Origin: Sphingomonadales bacterium
GTDB lineage: Bacteria > Pseudomonadota > Alphaproteobacteria > Sphingomonadales > Sphingomonadaceae
Assembly: GCA_013297725.1 (NCBI GenBank)
Contig: JAAFIB010000018.1
Location: forward strand, 1-41,866
DNA: 41,866 bases
Direction of reading: 5' to 3'
Part shown: positions 16,912-25,238 of the stretch, one piece after another
How the letters are laid out: each line of letters begins with the position of its first letter
How positions within the stretch are numbered: position 1 is the stretch's first letter
Made by a program: the position numbers and the translations under genes
Notes under the pieces: generated by a model
What the model was told of the DNA's origin: nothing
The model's database searches: none
What the model saw: only the letters and a program-made list of their open reading frames with translations

Positions 16912-18449
16912 GATGGCTTTAACCCCAAAGTCCGGCTGGGATGGGTATGCGCATCATTATCGCGCCAACCCGTAACATTGGGACGGACCAATGCACGTGA
17001 GCTGTAATAATAAAGCGGGATGATCGGCATGTCCGCCATCAATATCGCCTCTGCTTTGCGCATCAATGCCACGCGGGCTGCAGGGTTAGGTTCGGCCAAT
17101 GCCGCATCCAATGCAGCATCATAAGCCGGATTGGCATAGCCCGAATAGTTTTGGATGCCCGTATCGCTGCGATGCACTGACAAGAAATTTTCCGGTGCGG
17201 GCAAATCGGCAATCCATCCCGAACGCGCAAATTGGAAATCGGCACGTTTCAGGCTGTCGAAATGAAGCGATGCTTCGCTGTTCAGCAGTTTTGCCTCAAC
17301 GCCCAGCTCGCGCCACATCGTCGCCATCGCCACAGCCGCGCGGCGATGTTCGGTCGAGCTGTTGAAACGGATTTCAAAGCTTAACGGGCGTTTTGGATCA
17401 TAGCCTGCCTCTGACAACAACCGCCGCGCCGCTGCCAAACGCTTTGCCTGCGGCCAATCAGCCCAATCAGGCTTATAGATCGCACCTGAACCCAGCGACT
17501 TTGGCAGCAAACCCCATGCAGGTTCGTTCCCCGCATCAACCATTTTCCGGGCCAGCCAATCGCGATCAATCGCCATCGAGAGCGCCCGGCGTACCCGCGC
17601 ATCATCGAACGGCGGCTTGCGCGTGTTAAATGCGAAATAATATGTGCCGAGATACGGATAGCTATGCACCAGATCGGGATATTCTGCCTTTAGCCAATGG
17701 TGCCGCGCGGGCGGATAATCGCTGCCGATATGGGCACCGCCCGCCAGCAGCAGCCGCATTGATGAATTCATATTGTCCATGGGTCGCCAGATCAGCTTGG
17801 CCGTCACCGGACGGCCATTGTGCCAGCCGGGATTAGCTTCAAGCCGCAATTGCTGGTTCAATTTCCAATCGATCAGCCGGTACGCCCCGCTTGTGACCAA
17901 AGGCCGATCGGCGGTCCATTTCTCGCCCAGCTTTGTTATCCGGTGAAACGGCAGCGCCGCCATTGCCGGGTGTGCAAGCAGCGCAGGCAATTCGGGAAAC
18001 GGATTTTTAAGTTTGATGATCACAGACTGCGCATCGGGCGCCGTAACACTATCGATCACACTGAACAGCCCACCATGCGGCGATCCACTGTCTTTGTCGT
18101 TGATCCGCGCAAATGCAGCGGGAAAAACCTGCGCTGTTAATGCGGTCCCATCGGAAAATTTAAGGCCGTCACGCAGACGAAAGCTCCATGTTTTACCATC
18201 GGCGCTGATAACCCAATCGGCCGCAAGTCCTGCCTCGGCTTTACCATCGGCATTAAAACGCGTCAGCCCTTCAAACATGTCCGCCGCAATACGGATCGAG
18301 GCAAGGTCAGACACCATTTGCGGATCAAGTCCGCGCGCATCCGAATCTGCAAGCCGTATCAGCGTATCTTTGCCGGCAATCGCGTCTGGTTGCGCATTAC
18401 CGCTACACGCACAAAGCATGAAAAGCAGCAGGGACGAAAGCAGACGCAT
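16908..18449 (-). CDS. ABC transporter substrate-binding lipoprotein (oligopeptide-type, SBP family 5)
   Basis: A 513-residue peptide-type binding protein. The lipobox LCAC gives lipidation at Cys15. Classical family-5 segments are clear: MVSDLASIRIAADMFEGLTRF, WSFRLRDGLKFSDGTALTA, and YFAFNTRKPPFDDARVRRAL. It is expected to capture oligopeptides or similar ligands in the periplasm and pass them to an Opp/Dpp-type permease, but no such genes lie within the window. It is the first gene of the two-gene set and follows a tRNA-Leu gene on the same strand. Confidence 0.9.
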   Translation of the reverse strand: MRLLSSLLLFMLCACSGNAQPDAIAGKDTLIRLADSDARGLDPQMVSDLASIRIAADMFEGLTRFNADGKAEAGLAADWVISADGKTWSFRLRDGLKFSDGTALTAQVFPAAFARINDKDSGSPHGGLFSVIDSVTAPDAQSVIIKLKNPFPELPALLAHPAMAALPFHRITKLGEKWTADRPLVTSGAYRLIDWKLNQQLRLEANPGWHNGRPVTAKLIWRPMDNMNSSMRLLLAGGAHIGSDYPPARHHWLKAEYPDLVHSYPYLGTYYFAFNTRKPPFDDARVRRALSMAIDRDWLARKMVDAGNEPAWGLLPKSLGSGAIYKPDWADWPQAKRLAAARRLLSEAGYDPKRPLSFEIRFNSSTEHRRAAVAMATMWRELGVEAKLLNSEASLHFDSLKRADFQFARSGWIADLPAPENFLSVHRSDTGIQNYSGYANPAYDAALDAALAEPNPAARVALMRKAEAILMADMPIIPLYYYSSRALVRPNVTGWRDNDAHTHPSRTLGLKPS

Positions 18450-18504
18450 GCCGAGTGTTTAGGGGGAAGGTTGCTGCCTAGCAACCTTGGGGATTTAGAA
18501 GTTT

Positions 18505-18589
18505 TGGTGCGGACGGCGGGACTTGAACCCGCATATCCAAAGGATGACAGATTTTAAGTCTGTTGCGTCTACCATTTCGCCACGTCCGC
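18505..18589 (-). tRNA. tRNA-Leu (anticodon TAA)
   Basis: On the minus strand the sequence folds as a class II tRNA: acceptor GCGGACG pairs with CGTCCGC, the anticodon loop reads CTTAAAA with TAA, a variable arm follows, and the T-arm is GCGGGTTCAAGTCCCGC. The CCA end is encoded (18505-18507). Confidence 0.96.
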
Positions 18590-18664
18590 ACAGCGACGCT
18601 CCAATGCCGCGCATTGTTGCTCAGGTCAAATTGTAATGCAAAGTTTGGGTAGAACCCAAGCAGC

Positions 18665-18943
18665 TTACTTGTTCAAACGCTCGCGAACTTCTTTGCCCGG
18701 TTTGAAATACGGCACGCTTTTGGCGGGAACATCAACCGCCTCGCCGGTGCGCGGATTGCGGCCCTTGCGGGGTTTACGTTCACGGGTTGAAAAAGCCCCA
18801 AAGCCGCGCAGTTCAACACGGCCACCATCGGAAAGGCGCTGAATGATCTGGTTAAAGAACAAATCAACGATGCGCTCAACCTCATCCGGGGTAAGCCCCG
18901 GATTTTCGGCTTCCAGTTTTTTGACCAGTTCCGATCGGATCAT
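18665..18943 (-). CDS. ihfB: integration host factor beta subunit
   Basis: A 92-residue HU/IHF-family DNA-bending protein. The arm and core [27 protein letters not shown], followed by [20 protein letters not shown], is that of IhfB. GGAGG lies about 10 nt before the ATG. The cmk-rpsA-ihfB order, all on the minus strand, matches the conserved proteobacterial arrangement and supports IhfB rather than HU or IhfA. It partners with IhfA, encoded elsewhere. Confidence 0.94.
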   Translation of the reverse strand: MIRSELVKKLEAENPGLTPDEVERIVDLFFNQIIQRLSDGGRVELRGFGAFSTRERKPRKGRNPRTGEAVDVPAKSVPYFKPGKEVRERLNK

Positions 18944-19074
18944 AGCAACGTGCCTCCAAATGTCGATTAGCCGTCAAACAGACTCGGCTATTTAGCCCCC
19001 GCTAGATTAGATAATGACAGAGTTTCAATAGCCTTACAACGTAAATATAGCGAAATGTAAAATCCTTGGCGCAG

Positions 19075-19105
19075 AAAAAAGGGGCGTGCCGCGCTGGCAC
19101 ACCCC
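19075..19105 (-). terminator. rho-independent terminator downstream of rpsA
   Basis: Read on the minus strand, a 10-bp stem (one G-U pair) with loop AGCGC ends in six T residues (plus-strand A-run at 19075-19080). A second small perfect hairpin, GCACCC/GGGTGC at 19116-19131, lies between the rpsA stop and this terminator. Confidence 0.88.
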
Positions 19106-19148
19106 CAATTTTCACGCACCCCCAAGGGTGCAATCCATTGCAACAGTC

Positions 19149-20864
19149 TTACTTCTTGGCACCCTTTAGGGCTTCGCCAAGAATATCGCCAAGCGATGCG
19201 CCTGAATCGGACGAACCATATTGCTCGACAGCCTGTTTTTCCTCGGCAAGCTGCAACGCTTTGATCGAGAAGTTTGGCTTTTTCGAACGGTCAAATCCTG
19301 CGACCAACGCGTCGAATTTCTGACCAACTTGGAAACGATCGGGACGCTGTTCGTCACGATCACGGCCAAGGTCGGCGCGCTTGATAAAGCCGGTTGCGCC
19401 ATCATCGCCTGCTTGCACTTCAAGGCCGCCATCGCGGACTTCAAGAACAGTGACGGTGACAGTCGCACCCTTTTTCAGGCCGCCTGCCGAAGCTGCGCTT
19501 GCGCTGCCTCCTGCTGCAGGTGCGCCTTTTTCAAGCTGCTTGATGCCAAGCGAAATACGCTCTTTCTCTGCGTCGATATCAAGGACGATGGCTTTAACTG
19601 TTTCACCCTTGCGGTGCAGGTGAAGTGCTTCTTCGCCCGTGATGCCCCATGCGATATCCGACATGTGAACCATGCCGTCGACATCGCCATCGAGGCCGAT
19701 GAACAGACCAAATTCTGTCGCATTCTTGACTTCGCCTTCGACTTGCGAGCCGACTGGGAACTTTTCTGCAAAGCTTTCCCATGGGTTGTTCTGAACTTGT
19801 TTCAGACCAAGCGAAATGCGGCGCTTTTCCAGATCGACGTCCAGAACGATGACATCGACTTCTTGCGAAGTCGAAACGATCTTTCCAGGATGGACGTTCT
19901 TTTTGGTCCAGCTCATTTCCGATACATGGACAAGGCCTTCGATGCCGGCTTCGAGTTCGATGAACGCGCCATATTCGGTGATGTTGGTGACAGCACCGGT
20001 CAGCTTTGCGCCAACTGGATATTTGGCAACCGCTGCATCCCAAGGATCGTTTTCCAGCTGCTTCATGCCAAGCGAGATGCGCTGTGTGTCCTTATTGATA
20101 CGGACGATCTGCACCTTAACGGTATCACCAATGTTGATGATTTCGCTTGGGTGATTGATGCGCTTATAGCTGATGTCGGTGACGTGCAGCAGGCCATCGA
20201 TCCCGCCCAGATCAACGAACGCACCGTAATCGGTGATGTTCTTAACCACGCCGTCGATGATCTGGCCTTCGACCAAATTCATGATCAGGCCCGAACGCTG
20301 TTCAGCACGGGTTTCTTCAAGGATCGCACGACGCGAAACAACGATGTTGCCGCGGCGACGGTCCATTTTCAGGATGACGAAAGGCTGTGCGATATCCATC
20401 AAAGGCGCAACGTCGCGCACGGGGCGGACATCAACCTGCGAACCGGGCAAAAACGCAACTGCGCCGCCGAGGTCAACCGTGAAGCCACCTTTGACGCGGC
20501 CAAAGATAACGCCTTCCACGCGTTTTTCAGCGGCGAATTCGCCTTCGAGTGTGTCCCAAGCAGCTTCACGGCGTGCGCGATCGCGCGACAGAACCGATTC
20601 ACCGTTCATATTTTCTACGCGGTCGACATAAACTTCGACTTCATCGCCAACAGCGAGTGTCGATGGCTGACCGGGCATGGAGAATTCACGAAGCGCAACG
20701 CGGCCTTCGGATTTCAAACCCACGTCGATCATTGCATGATCATTGTCGATTGCGGTTACGGTGCCTTTTACGACGCGGCCTTCAAAGCCACCTTCTGCAC
20801 CACCAAGTGATTCGTTGAGCAACGCTTCAAAATCGTTGCGGGTTGGAGTTGGCGAACTTGCCAT
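19149..20864 (-). CDS. rpsA: 30S ribosomal protein S1
   Basis: A 571-residue S1 protein with the normal complement of repeated S1 (OB-fold) domains. The two N-terminal ones bind the ribosome and the later ones bind mRNA. Clear repeats include GVVKNITDYGAFVDLGGIDG, GAVTNITEYGAFIELEAGIEG and GEVKNATEFGLFIGLDGDVDG, each followed by RISLG. Its 237-bp upstream gap to cmk probably holds its own promoter and leader. A 529-codon open frame on the opposite strand across this gene is only a codon-bias shadow. Confidence 0.97.
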   Translation of the reverse strand: MASSPTPTRNDFEALLNESLGGAEGGFEGRVVKGTVTAIDNDHAMIDVGLKSEGRVALREFSMPGQPSTLAVGDEVEVYVDRVENMNGESVLSRDRARREAAWDTLEGEFAAEKRVEGVIFGRVKGGFTVDLGGAVAFLPGSQVDVRPVRDVAPLMDIAQPFVILKMDRRRGNIVVSRRAILEETRAEQRSGLIMNLVEGQIIDGVVKNITDYGAFVDLGGIDGLLHVTDISYKRINHPSEIINIGDTVKVQIVRINKDTQRISLGMKQLENDPWDAAVAKYPVGAKLTGAVTNITEYGAFIELEAGIEGLVHVSEMSWTKKNVHPGKIVSTSQEVDVIVLDVDLEKRRISLGLKQVQNNPWESFAEKFPVGSQVEGEVKNATEFGLFIGLDGDVDGMVHMSDIAWGITGEEALHLHRKGETVKAIVLDIDAEKERISLGIKQLEKGAPAAGGSASAASAGGLKKGATVTVTVLEVRDGGLEVQAGDDGATGFIKRADLGRDRDEQRPDRFQVGQKFDALVAGFDRSKKPNFSIKALQLAEEKQAVEQYGSSDSGASLGDILGEALKGAKK

Positions 20865-21100
20865 AGGTTAGAGTGTCCTTACTTCACATTTTGTCCGGCC
20901 AATCGGTTGGTTCCGATGGTCTTTGACCAGAAATACCCCCTGAACCCCATGTTCAAGCGGTGTCCAAAAAACGGCGGAATACTGGGCAAGTTCACACTAA
21001 AATCGATACCGCGCACAACGCAATCGAGCATGCAGACAAAGCCCCTGATGGTGCTTCGCCAAATGCCCCCAAATTGCGGTTTAATGCGGCCGGCCTGTTA

Positions 21101-21730
21101 TTATGACCGATTCTCTCTTCGTGTGTCCACCAGCTCAATCGCTCTTTGAACGGCTGCGCCTATAGTCAAATCGCCGGTATCTAGCAAGATGGCGTTTTCT
21201 GCGGCTTTTAGCGGCGCTTCGGCCCGTCCCGCATCACGCTCGTCCCGCAGCCGGATATCGGCAAGGATATTGTCAAAATCGACATCCAGCCCGCGCGACA
21301 GCATCTCTTCATAGCGCCGATGCGCCCGCACCTCGGCAGAGGCAGTAACGAACAGCTTCACGTCGGCGTGGGGGGCGATGACCGTACCGATATCGCGGCC
21401 ATCAAGCACAGCGCCGCCGGCTTGATTGGCAAAATCCACCTGCCGCTGGTTCAGCGCGGCGCGCACCGCCGGATGCACTGACACACGACTGGCAAGTCCG
21501 CCAACCTCTTCATTGCGCAACACAGGATCATCGAGCAGAGCGTCAGGAAAAGCACATACAGCGAGCGCATCTGCCGCAACATCGGCATTGCCCCCGTTCA
21601 ACGCCAACTGCTGTCCGACCGCGCGGTAGAGCAAGCCCGTGTCCAGAAACGGTAGGCCGTAATGCGCGGCGAGTGCCTTGGATATCGTGCCTTTGCCAGA
21701 GGCGGTGGGGCCATCAACGGCAATGATCAT
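21101..21730 (-). CDS. cmk: cytidylate kinase
   Basis: A 209-residue (d)CMP kinase that phosphorylates CMP and dCMP. The P-loop is IAVDGPTASGKGTISKALA at the N-terminus, followed by the substrate loop LPFLDTGLLYRAVG and VLDGRDIGTVIAPHADVKLFVTAS. Start overlaps the stop of the cupin gene (ATGA). It sits between aroA and rpsA as in many proteobacteria, and its length is at the short end of normal. Confidence 0.96.
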   Translation of the reverse strand: MIIAVDGPTASGKGTISKALAAHYGLPFLDTGLLYRAVGQQLALNGGNADVAADALAVCAFPDALLDDPVLRNEEVGGLASRVSVHPAVRAALNQRQVDFANQAGGAVLDGRDIGTVIAPHADVKLFVTASAEVRAHRRYEEMLSRGLDVDFDNILADIRLRDERDAGRAEAPLKAAENAILLDTGDLTIGAAVQRAIELVDTRRENRS

Positions 21731-22068
21731 AGCTCATCAACCCGGTCGCCATATGTCGTGGGGCTGGACACAACCAGAAAGCTGACATCGGAATTAGTAA
21801 CGTTTTGCGCACGATGCCGTTTCGTTGGCGGGATTTCGATACTGTCGCCAACTGCAAGGGAATATGTCTCGCCGTCAATTTCCATCGTCAATTCGCCGGT
21901 TAGCACATAGAAAAATTGCCTTGAGCGTTCGTGATGATGGCGCACCTCCGATGTTCCGGGCGGCATGCGTTCTTGAATGGCGGTCATATCAGCATTGGGC
22001 AAAAGCACCCAGCCATCGCAACCGTCGCCCCAGTTATAGTGCTGTGAATTCTGCAAATTGGCTTTCAT
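21727..22068 (-). CDS. small cupin-domain protein
   Basis: A 113-residue single-domain cupin. The first metal motif is seen in GTSEVRHHHERSRQFFYVLTGE (His side chains plus Glu) and the second in VGDSIEIPPTKRHRAQN. Relatives are often annotated as cupins of unknown substrate or as small isomerases or dioxygenases. It is inserted between aroA and cmk, overlapping both by 1 and 4 bp, so it is certainly part of the operon. Its function there is unknown. Confidence 0.88.
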   Translation of the reverse strand: MKANLQNSQHYNWGDGCDGWVLLPNADMTAIQERMPPGTSEVRHHHERSRQFFYVLTGELTMEIDGETYSLAVGDSIEIPPTKRHRAQNVTNSDVSFLVVSSPTTYGDRVDEL

Positions 22069-23399
22069 TATCCAGCCGCCAGTTCTCTAAGCATCGCTTC
22101 AAAGGTCGGAAAGCTGGTCGCAATCGGTGAGATATCATCCACCGTCACACCGCGATAACAATGCTGTCCGGCTACCGCAAAACTCATCGCAATGCGGTGA
22201 TCGAGCGCGCTGGCAACAGTCGCCCCGCCTTCCAGCGGTTCACCGCCGCTGCCGTCGATGACCAAGCCGTCCTCTCGCTCCTCAACCTGTGCGCCAATCG
22301 CCATCAGCCCCGCCGCCATCAGCGCCAGCCGGTCGCTTTCCTTTACGCGCAGTTCATCGAGACCGCTGGTAATCGTCCGCCCCTGCGCCATACTGGCGGC
22401 GATAAAGAACACGGGAAATTCGTCGATCATGCTGGGCGCAACATCGGGGGGCACTTCGATGCCGGTCAGCACCGAATGCCGCGCGGTGATGTCTGCCACC
22501 GGTTCACCGCCGACCATGCGTTCGTTGGAGTACGTCAAATCAGCACCCATCGCCTCCAGCATTTTATAGATACCGGTGCGCGTCGGGTTCATGCCGACAT
22601 GAGTAACAGTGACTTCGCTGCCCGGCGTAATCAGCGCCGCGACAATCGGGAAGGCGGCGGAGGAAGGATCACCGGGGACTTCGATCTGTTGCGGCTTTAA
22701 CTCGGCCTCTCCGACCAGGCGGATATGACGCACGCCATCGGCATCGACCTCGACGGTCAGTTCTGCTCCAAAGCCTGCCAGCATCCGTTCGCTATGGTCG
22801 CGGGTTGGCACCGGCTCGATCACTTCGGTAATGCCCGGTGTGTTCAGGCCTGCGAGCAACACCGCCGATTTCACCTGTGCACTGGCGACAGGCAACCGGT
22901 AGCGGATCGGCACGGCAGGACAAATACCGCGCACCATCAACGGCAAACGCCCTCCGGGAGACGCGGTAAACTCAGCACCGGTGAGGCTCAAAGGATCAAT
23001 CACCCGCCCCATCGGCCGTTTTGACAGCGAAGCATCGCCGATAAACGTCGCGGTGATCGCATGGCTAGCGACAAGGCCCATCAACAGCCGTGTCGACGTG
23101 CCGCTATTCCCCATATCCAGCGCGGCATCGGGTTGCAGCAATCCGCCAACGCCAACGCCGTGCACAATGCATGTGCCATCACCCGTCTGCTCAATCTGCG
23201 CCCCCATCGCCCGCATAGCGGCGGCGGTGGACAGCACATCCTCACCTTCTAACAATCCCGTGATCCGGCTTTCCCCGATGGCAAGCGCAGAGAGCATCAA
23301 GGAACGGTGCGAAATCGACTTGTCGCCGGGGACGCGGACAGTTCCGCGCAACGGGCCGGTTGGGGCAAAGGTTCTGGGTTGGGGCGCAGCATGGCTCAT
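22068..23399 (-). CDS. aroA: 3-phosphoshikimate 1-carboxyvinyltransferase (EPSP synthase, class II)
   Basis: A 443-residue EPSP synthase, sixth step of the shikimate pathway. The start has VPGDKSISHRSLMLSALA. Motifs used to define class II (CP4-like) enzymes are present: RDHSE, GDKS, SAQVK and NPTR, together with KRPMGRVIDPL and LRVKESDRL. The loop that in CP4 reads GNAAT, whose Ala gives glyphosate tolerance, here reads GNSGT with Gly kept. It heads the aroA-cupin-cmk set and is divergent from a lipoprotein gene. Confidence 0.96.
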   Translation of the reverse strand: MSHAAPQPRTFAPTGPLRGTVRVPGDKSISHRSLMLSALAIGESRITGLLEGEDVLSTAAAMRAMGAQIEQTGDGTCIVHGVGVGGLLQPDAALDMGNSGTSTRLLMGLVASHAITATFIGDASLSKRPMGRVIDPLSLTGAEFTASPGGRLPLMVRGICPAVPIRYRLPVASAQVKSAVLLAGLNTPGITEVIEPVPTRDHSERMLAGFGAELTVEVDADGVRHIRLVGEAELKPQQIEVPGDPSSAAFPIVAALITPGSEVTVTHVGMNPTRTGIYKMLEAMGADLTYSNERMVGGEPVADITARHSVLTGIEVPPDVAPSMIDEFPVFFIAASMAQGRTITSGLDELRVKESDRLALMAAGLMAIGAQVEEREDGLVIDGSGGEPLEGGATVASALDHRIAMSFAVAGQHCYRGVTVDDISPIATSFPTFEAMLRELAAG

Positions 23400-23513
23400 A
23401 TCATGGGCTTTGGCTGCGAATATCGTGGAAAGTAAAGGGCTTTTGTCTGCACCTTGACATTATCTTAGGACTTATTGGCCAAATTTGTTTTGAAATCATC
23501 GGGGGGAAGTTGA

Positions 23514-24032
23514 ATGAGGAAATTTAGATACGTGGCACTCATGTCGCTCAGCGCGCTTGCGGCTTGCGGCGCACCAACCGACAACGCAGAGAATATTCCT
23601 CTAGCTGGCAAATGGCGCGATGAAGGCAAGCTGATGTCGGTCAAACGCGGCGGCATGGCGGTTGATAGCGCAGAGTTTCCCGGAATTGATGACATCAAGG
23701 CCAAAATGGAAACCAAAGAATTTTGCGGTGAGCCATATTTCCGAAACAAAGAAGAGTTTCAAGCCGAGCTTGATAGAAGCAACCCTTCGGAATGCGTAAT
23801 CGAAGCTGTAGATTTTAGCGGAAATCGAGCAACAGCAAAGGGTGCTTGCAAAGCAGTAAAAAATGCCGGCATCGATAGCCGGATGGCTTTACGCGGAGAA
23901 GCGACCTTAAATGCTGATAACATCGTCTATAACATGTCCTTTCATGTGTCCGTTCAAGATCAGCAAACCGGAATGGGTGATACCGCGACGGTCGAAGCAA
24001 GGCGGACTATGACGCGGATTGGCGACTGCTAA
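23514..24032 (+). CDS. DUF3617-like lipoprotein
   Basis: A 172-residue protein with a lipoprotein signal (ALAAC, lipidated Cys18). The mature part has GKWRDEGKLMSV, paired cysteines (ETKEFC, NPSECVIE, KGACKA, IGDC) and a C-terminal strand-rich segment, the pattern of DUF3617 proteins of proteobacterial envelopes. GGGGGGAAG precedes the ATG. Function unknown. It stands alone, divergent from aroA. Confidence 0.8.
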   Translation: MRKFRYVALMSLSALAACGAPTDNAENIPLAGKWRDEGKLMSVKRGGMAVDSAEFPGIDDIKAKMETKEFCGEPYFRNKEEFQAELDRSNPSECVIEAVDFSGNRATAKGACKAVKNAGIDSRMALRGEATLNADNIVYNMSFHVSVQDQQTGMGDTATVEARRTMTRIGDC

Positions 24033-24155
24033 CGCCGGACTTTCAGACTTTGTTTTGACAGAAGCTTGCGGTTATGGCAGGGGCCACGCGAATTAATGGC
24101 GACATGCTTAGCAGGCGCTGATTTGCGAAATATTTGAAAGGATAAGAGGCCCACC

Positions 24156-24476
24156 ATGGTGAAGGCTGAATGGGGAACGAAGCGCACTTGCCCGAAATGC
24201 GGCACGCGATTCTACGATCTGACTAAGGAAGACCCGGTTGAGTGCGTTGAGTGCGGCAACCAGTGGACACCCGAACCTGTGCTGAAATCAAAGCAGCCAC
24301 TGCCGTTTGAGGAAGCCGAGAAGAAGAAAGACGACGCTGATCTGGCGGACGACGATCTGGATATCGATGTTGACGCAGTGGATGGCGATGTATCGCCTGA
24401 CAACGACGTTGACCTTGGCGGTGATGAGGATCTGGGCGTTGCAGGCACCGAAGGCGACGGCAACGACGATCAGTAA
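24156..24476 (+). CDS. TIGR02300 family protein (zinc-ribbon plus acidic tail)
   Basis: A 106-residue protein. The first 35 residues form a zinc ribbon, CPKC...CVEC, with the conserved RFYDLTKEDPVEC block that typifies the alphaproteobacterial TIGR02300 family. The rest is extremely acidic (Asp/Glu-rich) and probably disordered. The family's role is unknown; the acidic tail suggests contact with a basic partner. It is followed by a strong terminator. Confidence 0.9.
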   Translation: MVKAEWGTKRTCPKCGTRFYDLTKEDPVECVECGNQWTPEPVLKSKQPLPFEEAEKKKDDADLADDDLDIDVDAVDGDVSPDNDVDLGGDEDLGVAGTEGDGNDDQ

Positions 24477-24513
24477 TTCCTCGGCATAATGCCGTCGAAA
24501 TCTGCACTTTTAT

Positions 24514-24551
24514 ATGTGCGCGCTTTTTAGTGAAGGCGCGCACATGTTTTT
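24514..24551 (+). terminator. rho-independent terminator after the TIGR02300 gene
   Basis: A perfect 10-bp stem, ATGTGCGCGC (24514-24523) with GCGCGCACAT (24536-24545), 12-nt loop, then G and five T residues. The convergent LuxR-type gene ends at 24550, inside the T-run. Confidence 0.9.
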
Positions 24552-24840
24552 ATTTGTTAAATCGCAACTGCCCCTGTTCTGCACTGTGGACACCTGGACT
24601 GCTTAACTCAGTCTCCAACTGCAACAGGCCAAGCTCCATCGCCAGCGTTACCATATGGGTTCTGTTGCGGGCACGGATCTTTAACCGCACGTTTTCGATA
24701 TGCCGCTCTACCGTACGAGGCGCGATATCAATCTCTTGGGCAACTTCTTTGGCCGATAGGCCAAGAGCTACAAGTTCTAACACCTGATGCTCACGCGCTG
24801 TTAACAGCGGCACACCACTGGCAGGGTCCAAATGCAACAC
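24550..24840 (-). CDS. minimal LuxR-type HTH regulator (GerE domain only)
   Basis: A 96-residue protein that is little more than a LuxR/GerE DNA-binding domain: LTAREHQVLELVALGLSAKEVAQEI, then PRTVERHIENVRLKIRARNRTHMV. There is no receiver, PAS or autoinducer domain. The start is a GTG at 24840 with GGGAG 8 nt upstream; no earlier in-frame start seems plausible. A perfect AGTCT/AGACT dyad lies 19 bp before the start. It adjoins the FixK-like gene across a 398-bp AT-rich gap and may regulate the fibre-like locus; that link is positional only. Confidence 0.85.
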   Translation of the reverse strand: MLHLDPASGVPLLTAREHQVLELVALGLSAKEVAQEIDIAPRTVERHIENVRLKIRARNRTHMVTLAMELGLLQLETELSSPGVHSAEQGQLRFNK

Positions 24841-25238
24841 AGTTTTTACTCCCTCGAAAGTCTATAAGACTCGAAACAACATTACCGTTTGCAACCCGGA
24901 AAAAATTAAGAAAATTTAGATGCTTGAGCGTATCTTTTATTTGTTTTTTGTAAAACTATCTTAAACTAAAAACTCTCAGACGCCCCTCAGATGATCCGGA
25001 TACAAAGCCTATATTCCGACTCGAAACCGTTTCGATCATCTTCTTTGAATTAGCATATATACTAAGATATACCTAATTGTAAAATACCCTCAGCAAAACG
25101 CCTTAGTAAAATACCCCACGGGAATGCCCATGCGGAAAGCCCCACGGATTCCTCCCAATGGTCAGCAAAGGATCAGAGGCATAGCTTAGCACCATAATAA
25201 TAAGAGACTCGGGCCGCGCCGACCAAAGGGAGAGTAAA
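24841..25238. promoter_or_regulatory. 398-bp AT-rich divergent regulatory region
   Basis: No gene is visible between the divergent LuxR-type and FixK-like genes. The stretch is clearly richer in A/T than its surroundings. It holds a dyad AGTCT-ATA-AGACT (24859-24871), flanked by CTCGAAA words, a perfect palindrome TCGAAA-CCG-TTTCGA (25021-25035), and direct repeats GTAAAATACCC (25079 and 25106) and CCCCACGG (25114 and 25140), spaced 26-27 bp apart. These look like sites for more than one regulator. Confidence 0.6.
25079..25147. repeat. direct repeats upstream of the FixK-like gene
   Basis: GTAAAATACCC occurs at 25079-25089 and 25106-25116, and CCCCACGG at 25114-25121 and 25140-25147. The periods are 27 and 26 bp, about two and a half helical turns. 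They end 91 bp before the FixK-like start codon. Confidence 0.6.

Noticed and set aside
19221-20810. A 529-codon open frame on the plus strand across rpsA
   Set aside because: It is exactly antisense to the S1 gene, has no family features and follows from the codon bias of the real gene.
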